A stretch of DNA of 64,000 nt from UBA5972 sp964637875. GTDB lineage: Bacteria > Pseudomonadota > Alphaproteobacteria > Rhodobacterales > Rhodobacteraceae. Made by a program: the position numbers and the translations under genes. The stretch is from contig CAZWXK010000002.1 of the NCBI GenBank assembly GCA_964637875.1, positions 41,167 through 105,166 of the forward strand, in the 5' to 3' direction. The stretch's first letter is position 1, and each line of letters begins with the position of its first letter. Of the stretch, positions 52,202 to 60,032 are shown piece by piece. The notes under the pieces were generated by a model. The model searched no databases, was not told the DNA's origin, and saw only the letters and a program-made list of their open reading frames with translations.

Positions 52202-53047
52202 TCAGCCATCCGGTTCGCGGGCATCAACACGCGCGGCCTCTCGGGCAAGCATGGCGCGCTTGATACCCAGCCCCCAGTGGTACCCGCCAAGGGCGCCGGT
52301 CTTGCGCAACACCCGATGGCATGGGATCAGCCAGCTGACGGGGTTGCGTCCAACCGCGGTCCCGACTGCCCGCACTGCTCCGGGGTGTCCGACATGGCGT
52401 GCAATTTCCGAATATGTCGTGACATGCCCCTCGGGAACGGCCAGCAATGCCTCCCACACCTTGATCTGAAACGGCCCGCCGGAAAGGTACAGACGCGCTT
52501 CGCCCCTGCCCCCCAGGGCCGAGATGACCCAGCCTTCCAGGAACTGCCGGTCCGGGATGAACTCCGCCGCCGGCCAGCGCGCGTGCATGTCGGCAACAGC
52601 CGCCTCGGGGCCTGTCTCGGCGGCAAGGGCGATGCCGCAGATCCCCCGGTCGGTGCCCATGACCAACATTTTCCCATATGGGCTGTCGAACCACCCCTGC
52701 CGGATTAACAGGCCCTTTCCGCGGGCGGCATACTGACCCGGGCTCATGGCTTCCCATCGCAGAAAAAGGTCGTGCAGCCGCCCCGGCCCCGAAAGCCCGG
52801 CGTCAAGAGCGGTATCGAGCACCGAAAATCGCTGCCGCAACAGCTGTCGCGCAAGGCCCAGTGACAGATATTGCTGATAGCGTTTGGGCGAGACCCCTAC
52901 CCAGGCGGTGAACACCCTTTGAAAATGCGAGCTGCTCAACCCCACAGCTGCGGCAACCCTTTCCAGCGAGGGATTCTCGCCCCGATGTTCATCGATCCAG
53001 GCGATAGCCTGCCGCATGAGCATGTAGTGATGGCTGTTGTCGCACAT
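52202..53047 (-). CDS. AraC-type HTH plus O6-methylguanine-DNA methyltransferase (Ada-like)
   Basis: A 281-residue fusion. Residues 1-105 form an AraC-type DNA-binding domain (NPSLERVAAAVGLSSSHFQR, then SPGRLH-type second helix GLSGPGRLHDLF). Residues about 115-275 are a suicidal DNA alkyltransferase, with acceptor cysteine C243 in LIPCHRVL. The N-terminal methylphosphotriester (zinc) domain of enterobacterial Ada is missing, so it cannot sense phosphotriesters that way. The start has GGAGGAG. It is divergent from nth. Confidence 0.92.
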   Translation of the reverse strand: MCDNSHHYMLMRQAIAWIDEHRGENPSLERVAAAVGLSSSHFQRVFTAWVGVSPKRYQQYLSLGLARQLLRQRFSVLDTALDAGLSGPGRLHDLFLRWEAMSPGQYAARGKGLLIRQGWFDSPYGKMLVMGTDRGICGIALAAETGPEAAVADMHARWPAAEFIPDRQFLEGWVISALGGRGEARLYLSGGPFQIKVWEALLAVPEGHVTTYSEIARHVGHPGAVRAVGTAVGRNPVSWLIPCHRVLRKTGALGGYHWGLGIKRAMLAREAARVDAREPDG

Positions 53048-53152
53048 GTTTCTCCTCCGACCCGCAGGATGGCGTGACTCGCCAGTCTCATCCACCCGAA
53101 TCTTGCGGCAAAGTGCTTGGATTCCGCCTGCCGAACTGTCAAAACGCGCGTC

Positions 53153-53797
53153 ATGACCGCCCAACTTGATTACCACGCGATTCGCGCGATTTTCGAACGG
53201 TTTCGCGCAAGCGAACCCGAACCGCGCGGGGAACTTGAACACAGCAATGCCTATACGCTGCTGGTTGCTGTCGTGCTTTCGGCGCAGGCAACCGACGCAG
53301 GTGTGAACAAGGCCACGAAAAAACTGTTCGCCGTTGCCGACAACCCGGCCAGCATGCTGGCCCTGGGCGAACAAGGACTGACCGAACATATCAAGACGAT
53401 CGGCCTTTTCCGTCAAAAGGCAAGGAACGTGATCCGGCTCAGCCGGATACTGGTCGATGAATATGATGGCCAGGTGCCCTCGTCACGCGCGGCGTTGCAG
53501 TCGCTGCCCGGTGTCGGGCGCAAGACGGCCAATGTGGTGCTGAACATATGGTTCGGCATGCCGGCCCAGGCGGTCGATACCCATATCTTCCGTTTTGCCA
53601 ATCGCACCGGCGTTGCCATCGGCAAGGATGTTCTTGCCGTCGAGCGCGCAATCGAGGACAACGTGCCCGCCGAATTCCAGAAACATGCGCACCACTGGAT
53701 GATCCTGCACGGACGCTATGTCTGCAAGGCGCGCAAACCCGTATGCACCAATTGCATCATCGCGGACCTGTGCCATTCAAAGGACAAGACAATATGA
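53153..53797 (+). CDS. nth: Endonuclease III
   Basis: A 214-residue bifunctional glycosylase/AP lyase for oxidised pyrimidines. Catalytic lysine K124 in LPGVGRKTANVVL and aspartate D142 in VDTHIFR. The C-terminal cluster cysteines C191, C198, C201 and C207 have the exact C-x6-C-x2-C-x5-C spacing for 4Fe-4S. The ATG at 53153 matches the family length. Its stop overlaps the kinase gene start (ATGA). Confidence 0.97.
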   Translation: MTAQLDYHAIRAIFERFRASEPEPRGELEHSNAYTLLVAVVLSAQATDAGVNKATKKLFAVADNPASMLALGEQGLTEHIKTIGLFRQKARNVIRLSRILVDEYDGQVPSSRAALQSLPGVGRKTANVVLNIWFGMPAQAVDTHIFRFANRTGVAIGKDVLAVERAIEDNVPAEFQKHAHHWMILHGRYVCKARKPVCTNCIIADLCHSKDKTI

Positions 53798-54789
53798 AAA
53801 AGAAATACCAGGTCGTCGGCATCGGCAATGCCATGGTCGACATCCTCAGCCATACGGACGAGGCATTCCTTGCCGCAAACGACATCGAAAAGGGTATCAT
53901 GCAGCTGATCGACACATCGCGTGCGACCGAGCTCTATGCCCGGATGGGCCCCGCGGAAGAGGTTTCGGGCGGCTCCGCGGCCAATACCATCGCCGGATTT
54001 GCCATGCTTGGCGGTCGCACGGCCTATGTCGGCAAGGTGCGCGACGACCAGCTGGGAATGATCTTTGCCCATGATCTGCGCGCGCTTGGCGCCGACTACG
54101 ACACCCCGATGGCCCCCGGCGATGCCGACGCCGAAACCGGCCGCTGCATGGTTCTGGTCACACCCGACGGGGAACGCACCCTGAATACCTATCTCGGTGT
54201 ATCCGAAACATTGCAGCCCTCTGATATCGACGAAAACCTGATGGCGTCGGCCGAATGGATCTATCTCGAGGGCTATCGTTTCGACGGCCCCGACAGCCAC
54301 GAAGCCTTTGCCAAGGCAATCAACGCCTGCAAGGCAGCCGGCGGTCGTGTCGCGCTGACGCTTTCCGATCCATTCTGCGTCGAACGTCATCACCAGGCCT
54401 TTCGCGACATGATCCGCGATCATGTCGATCTGTTGTTCTGCAATGTCCACGAGATGGAGGCGATGTACCCCGCCCCCGATCTGGAAACGGCAATGAAGAC
54501 GGCGGCAGCCGAGGTCGATATCGTCGTGTGTACCGCATCCGAAAAGGGTGCCTACGTACTGAACGGTGGCGGGATGGAACACGCCAGTGCCGTTCCGACC
54601 GACATCATCGATGCCACCGGCGCCGGCGATCTGTTCGCCAGCGGGTTCCTGTACGGTCTGACCCATGGCTATGACATGCTGACCTGCGCGCGCATGGGCT
54701 GCGTTGCGGCGGCCGAGGTCATCAGCCATATCGGCGCCCGTCCGGAACGCGATCTCAAGGAGCTGTTCCGCGAACACGGCCTGATCTGA
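53794..54789 (+). CDS. PfkB-family carbohydrate/adenosine kinase
   Basis: A 331-residue ribokinase-fold kinase. Motif 1 is SGGSAANTIAGFAMLGGRTA (about 58-77) and motif 2, with the catalytic aspartate, is DATGAGDLFASGFLYG. N-terminus YQVVGIGNAMVDIL is typical. Similar alphaproteobacterial genes are annotated as adenosine kinases; fructokinase or ribokinase cannot be excluded. It is coupled to nth by ATGA, a pairing that recurs in Rhodobacterales. Confidence 0.9.
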   Translation: MKKKYQVVGIGNAMVDILSHTDEAFLAANDIEKGIMQLIDTSRATELYARMGPAEEVSGGSAANTIAGFAMLGGRTAYVGKVRDDQLGMIFAHDLRALGADYDTPMAPGDADAETGRCMVLVTPDGERTLNTYLGVSETLQPSDIDENLMASAEWIYLEGYRFDGPDSHEAFAKAINACKAAGGRVALTLSDPFCVERHHQAFRDMIRDHVDLLFCNVHEMEAMYPAPDLETAMKTAAAEVDIVVCTASEKGAYVLNGGGMEHASAVPTDIIDATGAGDLFASGFLYGLTHGYDMLTCARMGCVAAAEVISHIGARPERDLKELFREHGLI

Positions 54790-54805
54790 GCGGATCCGAA
54801 CGCGC

Positions 54806-54870
54806 TTCTTCTTTGTCCAAATACGCGCGGGGGTGAATTGCCGCAGGCAAGAGGGGGCAGCCAGCCCCCT
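54806..54870. repeat. Intergenic dispersed-repeat-like element with hairpin
   Basis: The start (CTTCTTTGTCCAAATAC) followed by a G-rich run and a GGGGGC/GCCCCC hairpin resembles, from memory, a repeat found between genes across Rhodobacteraceae genomes. The hairpin AGGGGGC (54852-54858), loop AGCCA, GCCCCCT (54864-54870) is perfect. It separates two convergent genes and may terminate both. Only one copy was seen in this window. Confidence 0.45.
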
Positions 54871-54883
54871 TGCCCCTGTCAGA

Positions 54884-55687
54884 TCATTCCTTCAGCTTGG
54901 CATGGACCTCGTCCAGGTCGATCTCGCCGATCGGCATCTTGTTCGACGGGTCGTCGATGTCGTATTTGAACAGCTCGAAATCCCTGTGATACATTTCGCG
55001 CACCAGATGCATTGACAGATCGTCAAAGTAATCCTCGACCGGATGCGCCCGTTTTGGCCCATGGCCCGAGGATTCATTGAATCGGGGCATCTTGTCGATA
55101 TCGATCTCGTGCTTGACCTCGATCTGTGCCAACACGTCCTTCATGCCTTCCTGAAAATTCTCGGTGGAAATGATCCTGTCATATCTTGCCCCCCCATGAA
55201 CAAGGGTCGATGCGTGGCCGGCCACCGACGACCAGTGGATGTCCGGGTCCATCGGGCGACGAAAGCGAATGGTATCGCGTGCAAACAGCAGAAAGCGGCG
55301 AAAACTCGCAATCTGATCGAAATCTCCATCGACCGTGACGCCATATTTCTGGATGAGGAGCGGAACCAGCTTGCCGCGATAGCGCCGGCCGTTACGCTGG
55401 ATTCCGCATATCTTGTCAAAAAATGCCGATAAAACACGGGTATAGGGATTGCGGACGCAGGTAAAGGTAAAGGTCCGGCCGGCCGAGATGACGGCTTCGA
55501 GCCGGGGTTTGGAATGATCCAGAGACCATTTGTGAATCCCCGAAGTTGCATCATGGATATCGCCATCGAAATAGGTTCCGTGATCGATGTAATGCATGAC
55601 CTGCCCGATGGTCGAACAGGCGCATTTCGGGATGACGCGATAGACCAGGGTCTCGCTTTCTGTCATCCAGGTTCCCGGAAATCCCAT
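54884..55687 (-). CDS. Sulfotransferase family 2 protein
   Basis: A 267-residue PAPS-dependent sulfotransferase. The 5'-phosphosulfate loop is in RVIPKCACSTIG (about residues 18-28) and the 3'-phosphate motif in CVRNPYTRVLSAFFDK (about 77-92), as in carbohydrate sulfotransferases. The acceptor is unknown. The ATG at 55687 has GGAGGGG in front; the frame is open much further upstream, but that part is antisense to the glycosyltransferase gene. Divergent from the GT14-like gene by 165 bases, suggesting the two act on one surface glycan. Confidence 0.85.
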   Translation of the reverse strand: MGFPGTWMTESETLVYRVIPKCACSTIGQVMHYIDHGTYFDGDIHDATSGIHKWSLDHSKPRLEAVISAGRTFTFTCVRNPYTRVLSAFFDKICGIQRNGRRYRGKLVPLLIQKYGVTVDGDFDQIASFRRFLLFARDTIRFRRPMDPDIHWSSVAGHASTLVHGGARYDRIISTENFQEGMKDVLAQIEVKHEIDIDKMPRFNESSGHGPKRAHPVEDYFDDLSMHLVREMYHRDFELFKYDIDDPSNKMPIGEIDLDEVHAKLKE

Positions 55688-55852
55688 GCCCAATCCCCTC
55701 CAGACGGCCCTCTGATGCACCGCTTCGGTGTTCTTGTTGTTCTCGCTGACCGGATAATGCGCAAAGAAAAGGTGTTTTTTCAACGAAACTTTGGCTTTAT
55801 GAAGGCAGAGAAACGGGCAGCATGTGAAAACAGGGGCAGATGAGCAGGCCAT

Positions 55853-57427
55853 ATGGCGAAAATTGCCTTCATATTGTTGTGCCACCGTGACCCCGAGGCA
55901 ATCATTCGTCAGGCCCGGCGGCTGACGGCCAGGGGCGATTACATCGCGATCCACTTTGACGCCCGGGCCGGCAAGCAGGCGTTCGCAACCATTCGCGATG
56001 GCCTGTCCGACAATGACAGGGTCGCCTTTGCGCGGCGGGTCAGATGTGGTTGGGGGGAATGGTCCCTGGTCAGGGCCACGCTGAATGCGGTCGAGGCCGC
56101 CGAACGCGCCTTTCCCCGGGCAACCCATTTCTACATGGTCTCCGGTGATTGCATGCCGATCAAGTCGGCCCGGTATCTGCATGACTTTCTGGATCACAAT
56201 GACCGCGATTTCATCGAGTCGTTCGATTATTTCAACAGCGGCTGGATCAAGACCGGCTTGCGAGAGGAACGGCTGATCTATCGGCATTTCGTCAATGAAC
56301 GCAAACACAAGACGCTGTTCTATGCCCTGCTTGGCCTGCAACAGAGGCTGGGGCTGAAACGGCGCGTGCCCCCCGATCTGGAGATGAGGATCGGTTCGCA
56401 ATGGTGGTGCCTGCGCCGGGAAACAATCGAGAAGGTTCTGGAATTCACAGGCAGGCGACGCGACATCCTGCGCTTTTTCAGGACAACGTGGATCCCGGAC
56501 GAAACCTTTTTCCAGACGATCGTGCGCCATCTGGTCCCCCACCACCAGATCGAATCGCGTACGCTGACATTCCTGATGTTTTCCGACTACGGGATGCCGG
56601 TTGCATTTTACAACGACCAGTACGAATTCCTGCTTGCGCAGGATTTCGTGTTCGCCCGCAAGATTTCACCCGAGGCGCATGCCCTCAAGGCCCGTCTGGG
56701 GGATCTCTATGCCAGCGACCGGATGGATTTCGACATATCGGGCGAGGGCAGGCGCCTGTATCAGTACCTCAGGGTCAAGGGGCGCGAAGGCCGGCGTTTT
56801 GCGCCCCGTTTCTGGGAACAGGAGAGCACCCTTGGCCGCAACCGCACGCTGCTGGTGCTGGCCTGCAAGAAATGGCATGTGGCCAAGCGCCTGTTGCAGG
56901 CCATTCGCGCCACCACCGATCTGCAGGGCGTTGGTTATCTTTTCGACGAATTCGACGCCGGCCTGCCCGATCTTGGGGGTATCGAGAACAGCATGGAAAA
57001 ACGTGGTCGTCACCGCCGCGCCGTCATGCGCCTGATCTACGACCATTACCGGACCGACCGTCTGCTTGTCTGTATCGACACATCCAGACTGGAGTTGTTG
57101 CGGGACTTTCATTCCGACCGATGCCAGACGCGCCTGCTCGAGATCGAATGTGATTTCAGCGATGAATATCTGGCCGGCCATGCCCGCCGCACCGGGCTGG
57201 CCTCGGAAAAGACGACGCCCGGGGTCATGGCGCGCCTGATTCCAACCATCCGGCGTGAATTTGCCACAGACTCCGAGGCAATCCGGGATGCGGGTTTCCC
57301 CAATCATCACCTGCTGCGCGAGCGGGCCACCGAGGTTGAAAACATCAAGTCCCTTGCCGCATTCCTGGGTGTGACCGAAGATGTGGCAACCCGTATCATC
57401 GGAACTGAAAACCTGTTTGCGGAGTAG
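55853..57427 (+). CDS. GT14-like (core-2 branching enzyme fold) glycosyltransferase with DUF5928 C-terminus
   Basis: A 524-residue protein. The first 290 residues resemble the core-2/I-branching beta-1,6-N-acetylglucosaminyltransferase family: FILLCHRDPEAIIRQARRL, FDARAG, RRVRCGWGEWSLVRATLNAV and HFYMVSGDCMPIKSARYLH, then GSQWWCLRR and WIPDETFFQTIV. The C-terminal 230 residues (from TLLVLACKKWHVAKRLLQAI) form a second domain I associate with DUF5928, of unknown role. No signal peptide. Followed three bases later by the HIT gene. In vertebrates and their relatives GT14 enzymes build branched glycans; the bacterial product is unknown. Confidence 0.8.
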   Translation: MAKIAFILLCHRDPEAIIRQARRLTARGDYIAIHFDARAGKQAFATIRDGLSDNDRVAFARRVRCGWGEWSLVRATLNAVEAAERAFPRATHFYMVSGDCMPIKSARYLHDFLDHNDRDFIESFDYFNSGWIKTGLREERLIYRHFVNERKHKTLFYALLGLQQRLGLKRRVPPDLEMRIGSQWWCLRRETIEKVLEFTGRRRDILRFFRTTWIPDETFFQTIVRHLVPHHQIESRTLTFLMFSDYGMPVAFYNDQYEFLLAQDFVFARKISPEAHALKARLGDLYASDRMDFDISGEGRRLYQYLRVKGREGRRFAPRFWEQESTLGRNRTLLVLACKKWHVAKRLLQAIRATTDLQGVGYLFDEFDAGLPDLGGIENSMEKRGRHRRAVMRLIYDHYRTDRLLVCIDTSRLELLRDFHSDRCQTRLLEIECDFSDEYLAGHARRTGLASEKTTPGVMARLIPTIRREFATDSEAIRDAGFPNHHLLRERATEVENIKSLAAFLGVTEDVATRIIGTENLFAE

Positions 57428-57430
57428 AAT

Positions 57431-57814
57431 ATGCCCTATCAATACGACGACCAGAACATATTCGCGAAAATCCTGCGCGGGGAAATTCCCTGCGACAAGG
57501 TTCTGGAAACCGAACACAGCCTTGCCTTCAACGACATCAACCCGCAGGCGCCCGATCATGTTCTGGTGATCCCAAAGGGGAAATATGTCTGTTTCGACCA
57601 TTTCGCGGATGCCGCCTCGGATGCCGAGATCATAGATTTCAACCGCGCCATCGGCGAGGTCTGCCGCATCCTGGGCGTCAAGCCGGGCGAGGGTGGCGCC
57701 GGTTATCGCCTGATCTCGAACAACGGCGACAATGGCGTGCAGGAGGTGCCGCATCTGCATGTTCATATCGTCGGCGGCCGCTGGCTGGGCCGGATGTTGC
57801 AAAGGCCGGGGTAA
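57431..57814 (+). CDS. HIT-family nucleotide-binding protein
   Basis: A 127-residue histidine-triad hydrolase of the Hint type. Motifs are FAKILRGEIPCDKVLET, INPQAPDHVLVIPKGKY and the triad HLHVHIVGG near residue 108. It hydrolyses purine nucleoside phosphoramidates in characterised relatives; here the substrate is unknown. It starts three bases after the glycosyltransferase stop, so the two are co-transcribed. Confidence 0.93.
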   Translation: MPYQYDDQNIFAKILRGEIPCDKVLETEHSLAFNDINPQAPDHVLVIPKGKYVCFDHFADAASDAEIIDFNRAIGEVCRILGVKPGEGGAGYRLISNNGDNGVQEVPHLHVHIVGGRWLGRMLQRPG

Positions 57815-57818
57815 AGGC

Positions 57819-57834
57819 CGGGCTGATCAGCCCG
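57819..57834. terminator. Convergent hairpin after the HIT gene
   Basis: CGGGCTGATCAGCCCG is a perfect 16-base palindrome, between the HIT and DUF6629 stops. No T-run follows, so terminator strength is unclear. Confidence 0.4.
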
Positions 57835-57837
57835 CGG

Positions 57838-58524
57838 TCATGCAAACAGCTCGGGGCATTCGTGGCGGCAATGGTTGCGCGAGATGATGTAGATCAGGTG
57901 TACCGTCGCCAGCCCCGCCAGAAGGCAGAAGAACGAGATATAGGCATATCTCAGGAACAGGAAATCGACCACGGTCACGCCGATCAGCGTGAGGCCGAAA
58001 TAGAACATGTGTCGATAGCGTGACATCAGCGGCGGCAGGATGATCAGCGCCAGGTACAGCGCATTCGTCACCGAGCGCGGCATCAGGAAATCCAGCAACA
58101 TCGTGCCCTCATAGGCCAGCGAGTTCCGGTTGACGGTTACATCCACCCATTCCGGCCGGATGAGGTGCGGCACATACAGCATCATCCCGAATCCCAATCC
58201 GACCGCCGCAAAGAACAGAAAGATATATTTTCGCCGGCTGTCCCTGGGTTCCAGCACAAAGACCGAGAGCGGAATCCAGAACGGCCACATGAACCACGTG
58301 AAGAAAATATAGATCAGCGCGCTTGCCTGAACCAGCTGGCTGTCTGCGCCGGTCATGCCGGACCAGACGAACCCCTCGGAAAGCTGTTGTAACCCCGCAA
58401 AGACGGGCATCAGGGAAACCGGCAGATAGCGTTTGTTGACCGTCCATGCCTTGACCCCGGCATAGGCTCCGCCCACCAGAAGGCCGCTGCCTGCGATGAT
58501 ACTGACTGACTCGGAAAAACACAT
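57838..58524 (-). CDS. DUF6629-type membrane protein
   Basis: A 228-residue inner-membrane protein with about seven hydrophobic segments. The N-terminus MCFSESVSIIAGSGLLVGGA and the loop YLPVSLMPVFAGLQQLSEGF are like the DUF6629 family, whose members start MCFS. Function unknown. The ATG at 58524 has GGAGGCGG in front; a GTG or ATG further up would add an unrelated tail. Confidence 0.75.
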   Translation of the reverse strand: MCFSESVSIIAGSGLLVGGAYAGVKAWTVNKRYLPVSLMPVFAGLQQLSEGFVWSGMTGADSQLVQASALIYIFFTWFMWPFWIPLSVFVLEPRDSRRKYIFLFFAAVGLGFGMMLYVPHLIRPEWVDVTVNRNSLAYEGTMLLDFLMPRSVTNALYLALIILPPLMSRYRHMFYFGLTLIGVTVVDFLFLRYAYISFFCLLAGLATVHLIYIISRNHCRHECPELFA

Positions 58525-58668
58525 TCTGCCGCCTCCGGGGGATTCGCATGAAGGGCCAAGCTGACCCAAGCTGGCATCACAATCAAGCCCGACAGTGGCC
58601 GCAATCGTCGCGAATTCGAAAATGGATTTTCCTGTCAGGCGATTATCGCTGCCGTGGCGTGTCTGAAA

Positions 58669-59616
58669 TCAGGTTTCGGGGTCGTCATGTTTCGAGGTGA
58701 GCGAGATGAACACATCCTCCAGATCAGGCTCTTCGGTGGTCAGGTCACGGACCACCACACCGCTGCCGCACAGGGTGTCCAGGATGTCCTGCGCGCGCAG
58801 GCGCGCGCGCGAATAGGTCAGCGCAATTGCGCCATCCGGCCGAATTTCCGATCTGACGGCCCCCGGCAGCGGTGGCAGGGCCGACACCGGGGTTTCGGGC
58901 GTAATGACCAGGGTCTTGGAATCCATCGTCGCCAGCAGGTTGCGGGTGCTGTCCTGTGCCTTTACCCGTCCACGGTCGATGATGGCGATTTCGTCGCACA
59001 TTTCTTCGGCCTCTTCCAGGTAGTGGGTGGTCAGGATGATCGTGGTACCGGCGGCATTCAATTCGCGAATATAGTCCCACAGCATCCGGCGCAGTTCGAT
59101 ATCGACACCGGCGGTCGGTTCATCCAGCACCAGAATGGGCGGTGAATGGACCATCGCCTTGGCCAGCAGCAGCCGACGGCGCATCCCCCCGGACAGCGAA
59201 CGCGCATAGGCGTTCGCCTTGTCTGCCAGCCCCACCCGGGCAAGTATCTCGTCCGTGCGGCGGGCCGATTTCGGAATGCCGTAAAGCCCGGCCTGGACCT
59301 CGACCGATTCGCGAGGAGTGAGAAAGGCATCCAGGTTCAGCTCCTGCGGCACCACCCCGATCGATGCACGCGACTGGCGGGGATTCACGTCCTGATCGAA
59401 CCCCCAGATCATGACCTTTCCGGCGCTCTTGACGACCAACCCGGCCAGGATGTTGATCAGGGTCGATTTTCCGGCGCCGTTGGGGCCCAGCAGGCCAAAA
59501 ACGCTGCCGGTCCGGATATTGAGGTCGATCCCCTTCAGCGCCTCTTTGCCTGCTGTGCGCCTGTTGGCGGCGTAGGTCTTGCGCAGGCCTGAAATCTCGA
59601 TCGCGTATTCTGTCAT
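58669..59616 (-). CDS. ABC transporter ATP-binding protein
   Basis: A 315-residue ABC ATPase of the DrrA/YadG exporter type. Walker A GPNGAGKST (about 44-52), Q-loop VVPQELNLDAF, signature LSGGMRRRLLLAKAM, Walker B ILVLDEPTAGVD and switch TTHYLEEAEEM. The C-terminal 80 residues form a regulatory domain. The permease gene would be expected next to it but is not downstream in the window up to 57838; the operon may be split. ATP-driven export is inferred, substrate unknown. Confidence 0.93.
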   Translation of the reverse strand: MTEYAIEISGLRKTYAANRRTAGKEALKGIDLNIRTGSVFGLLGPNGAGKSTLINILAGLVVKSAGKVMIWGFDQDVNPRQSRASIGVVPQELNLDAFLTPRESVEVQAGLYGIPKSARRTDEILARVGLADKANAYARSLSGGMRRRLLLAKAMVHSPPILVLDEPTAGVDIELRRMLWDYIRELNAAGTTIILTTHYLEEAEEMCDEIAIIDRGRVKAQDSTRNLLATMDSKTLVITPETPVSALPPLPGAVRSEIRPDGAIALTYSRARLRAQDILDTLCGSGVVVRDLTTEEPDLEDVFISLTSKHDDPET

Positions 59617-59722
59617 GAAACCCCCGGAGTCGCGCGTCGGCCCCTTGCCCCCACGCCAGCGATCGCTATCATGGCGCCGATCCCCGGGTCAATTCTCACG
59701 CGGTGTAGAAATGGAGCCAACC

Positions 59723-59908
59723 ATGACGATTGAAGCCCCCGAAACGGAAACGGTTACAACCGCGCGCATTTCCTGTGATGGCGGTGGCGGGCCGCTGGGG
59801 CATCCGCGTGTCTGGCTGCATGTCCCGGCCGACAAGGGGTGGGTCGAATGCCCCTATTGCGACAAGCGGTTCGAACTGGCCAGGGGTGAAACGGTCGCTA
59901 CGCATTGA
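59723..59908 (+). CDS. Zinc-finger CHCC domain protein
   Basis: A 61-residue protein with the zf-CHCC pattern (ISCDG, then HPRVWLHV and ECPYCDKRF: Cys, His, Cys, Cys). The same domain occurs in the mitochondrial complex I subunit NDUFS6. The ATG at 59723 has GGAG seven bases upstream and is preferred to 59711. It lies before polA; the link is unclear. Confidence 0.85.
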   Translation: MTIEAPETETVTTARISCDGGGGPLGHPRVWLHVPADKGWVECPYCDKRFELARGETVATH

Positions 59909-60032
59909 GGTGCGATTCCGGGGGCAGGTCTGTCCCTGCTGTCCGTTTGATCCGAATCCGGGTCGAATCGGGGGTACTGTCCTGCGGAGAACCTGAAATG
60001 CCATATGCGCAAGGTCCAGCGGGACAGATGTC

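Noticed and set aside
54884..56545. A 553-residue minus-strand sulfotransferase.
   Set aside because: The upstream part is antisense to the glycosyltransferase gene; the ATG at 55687 has a strong ribosome site and begins just before the PAPS motif.
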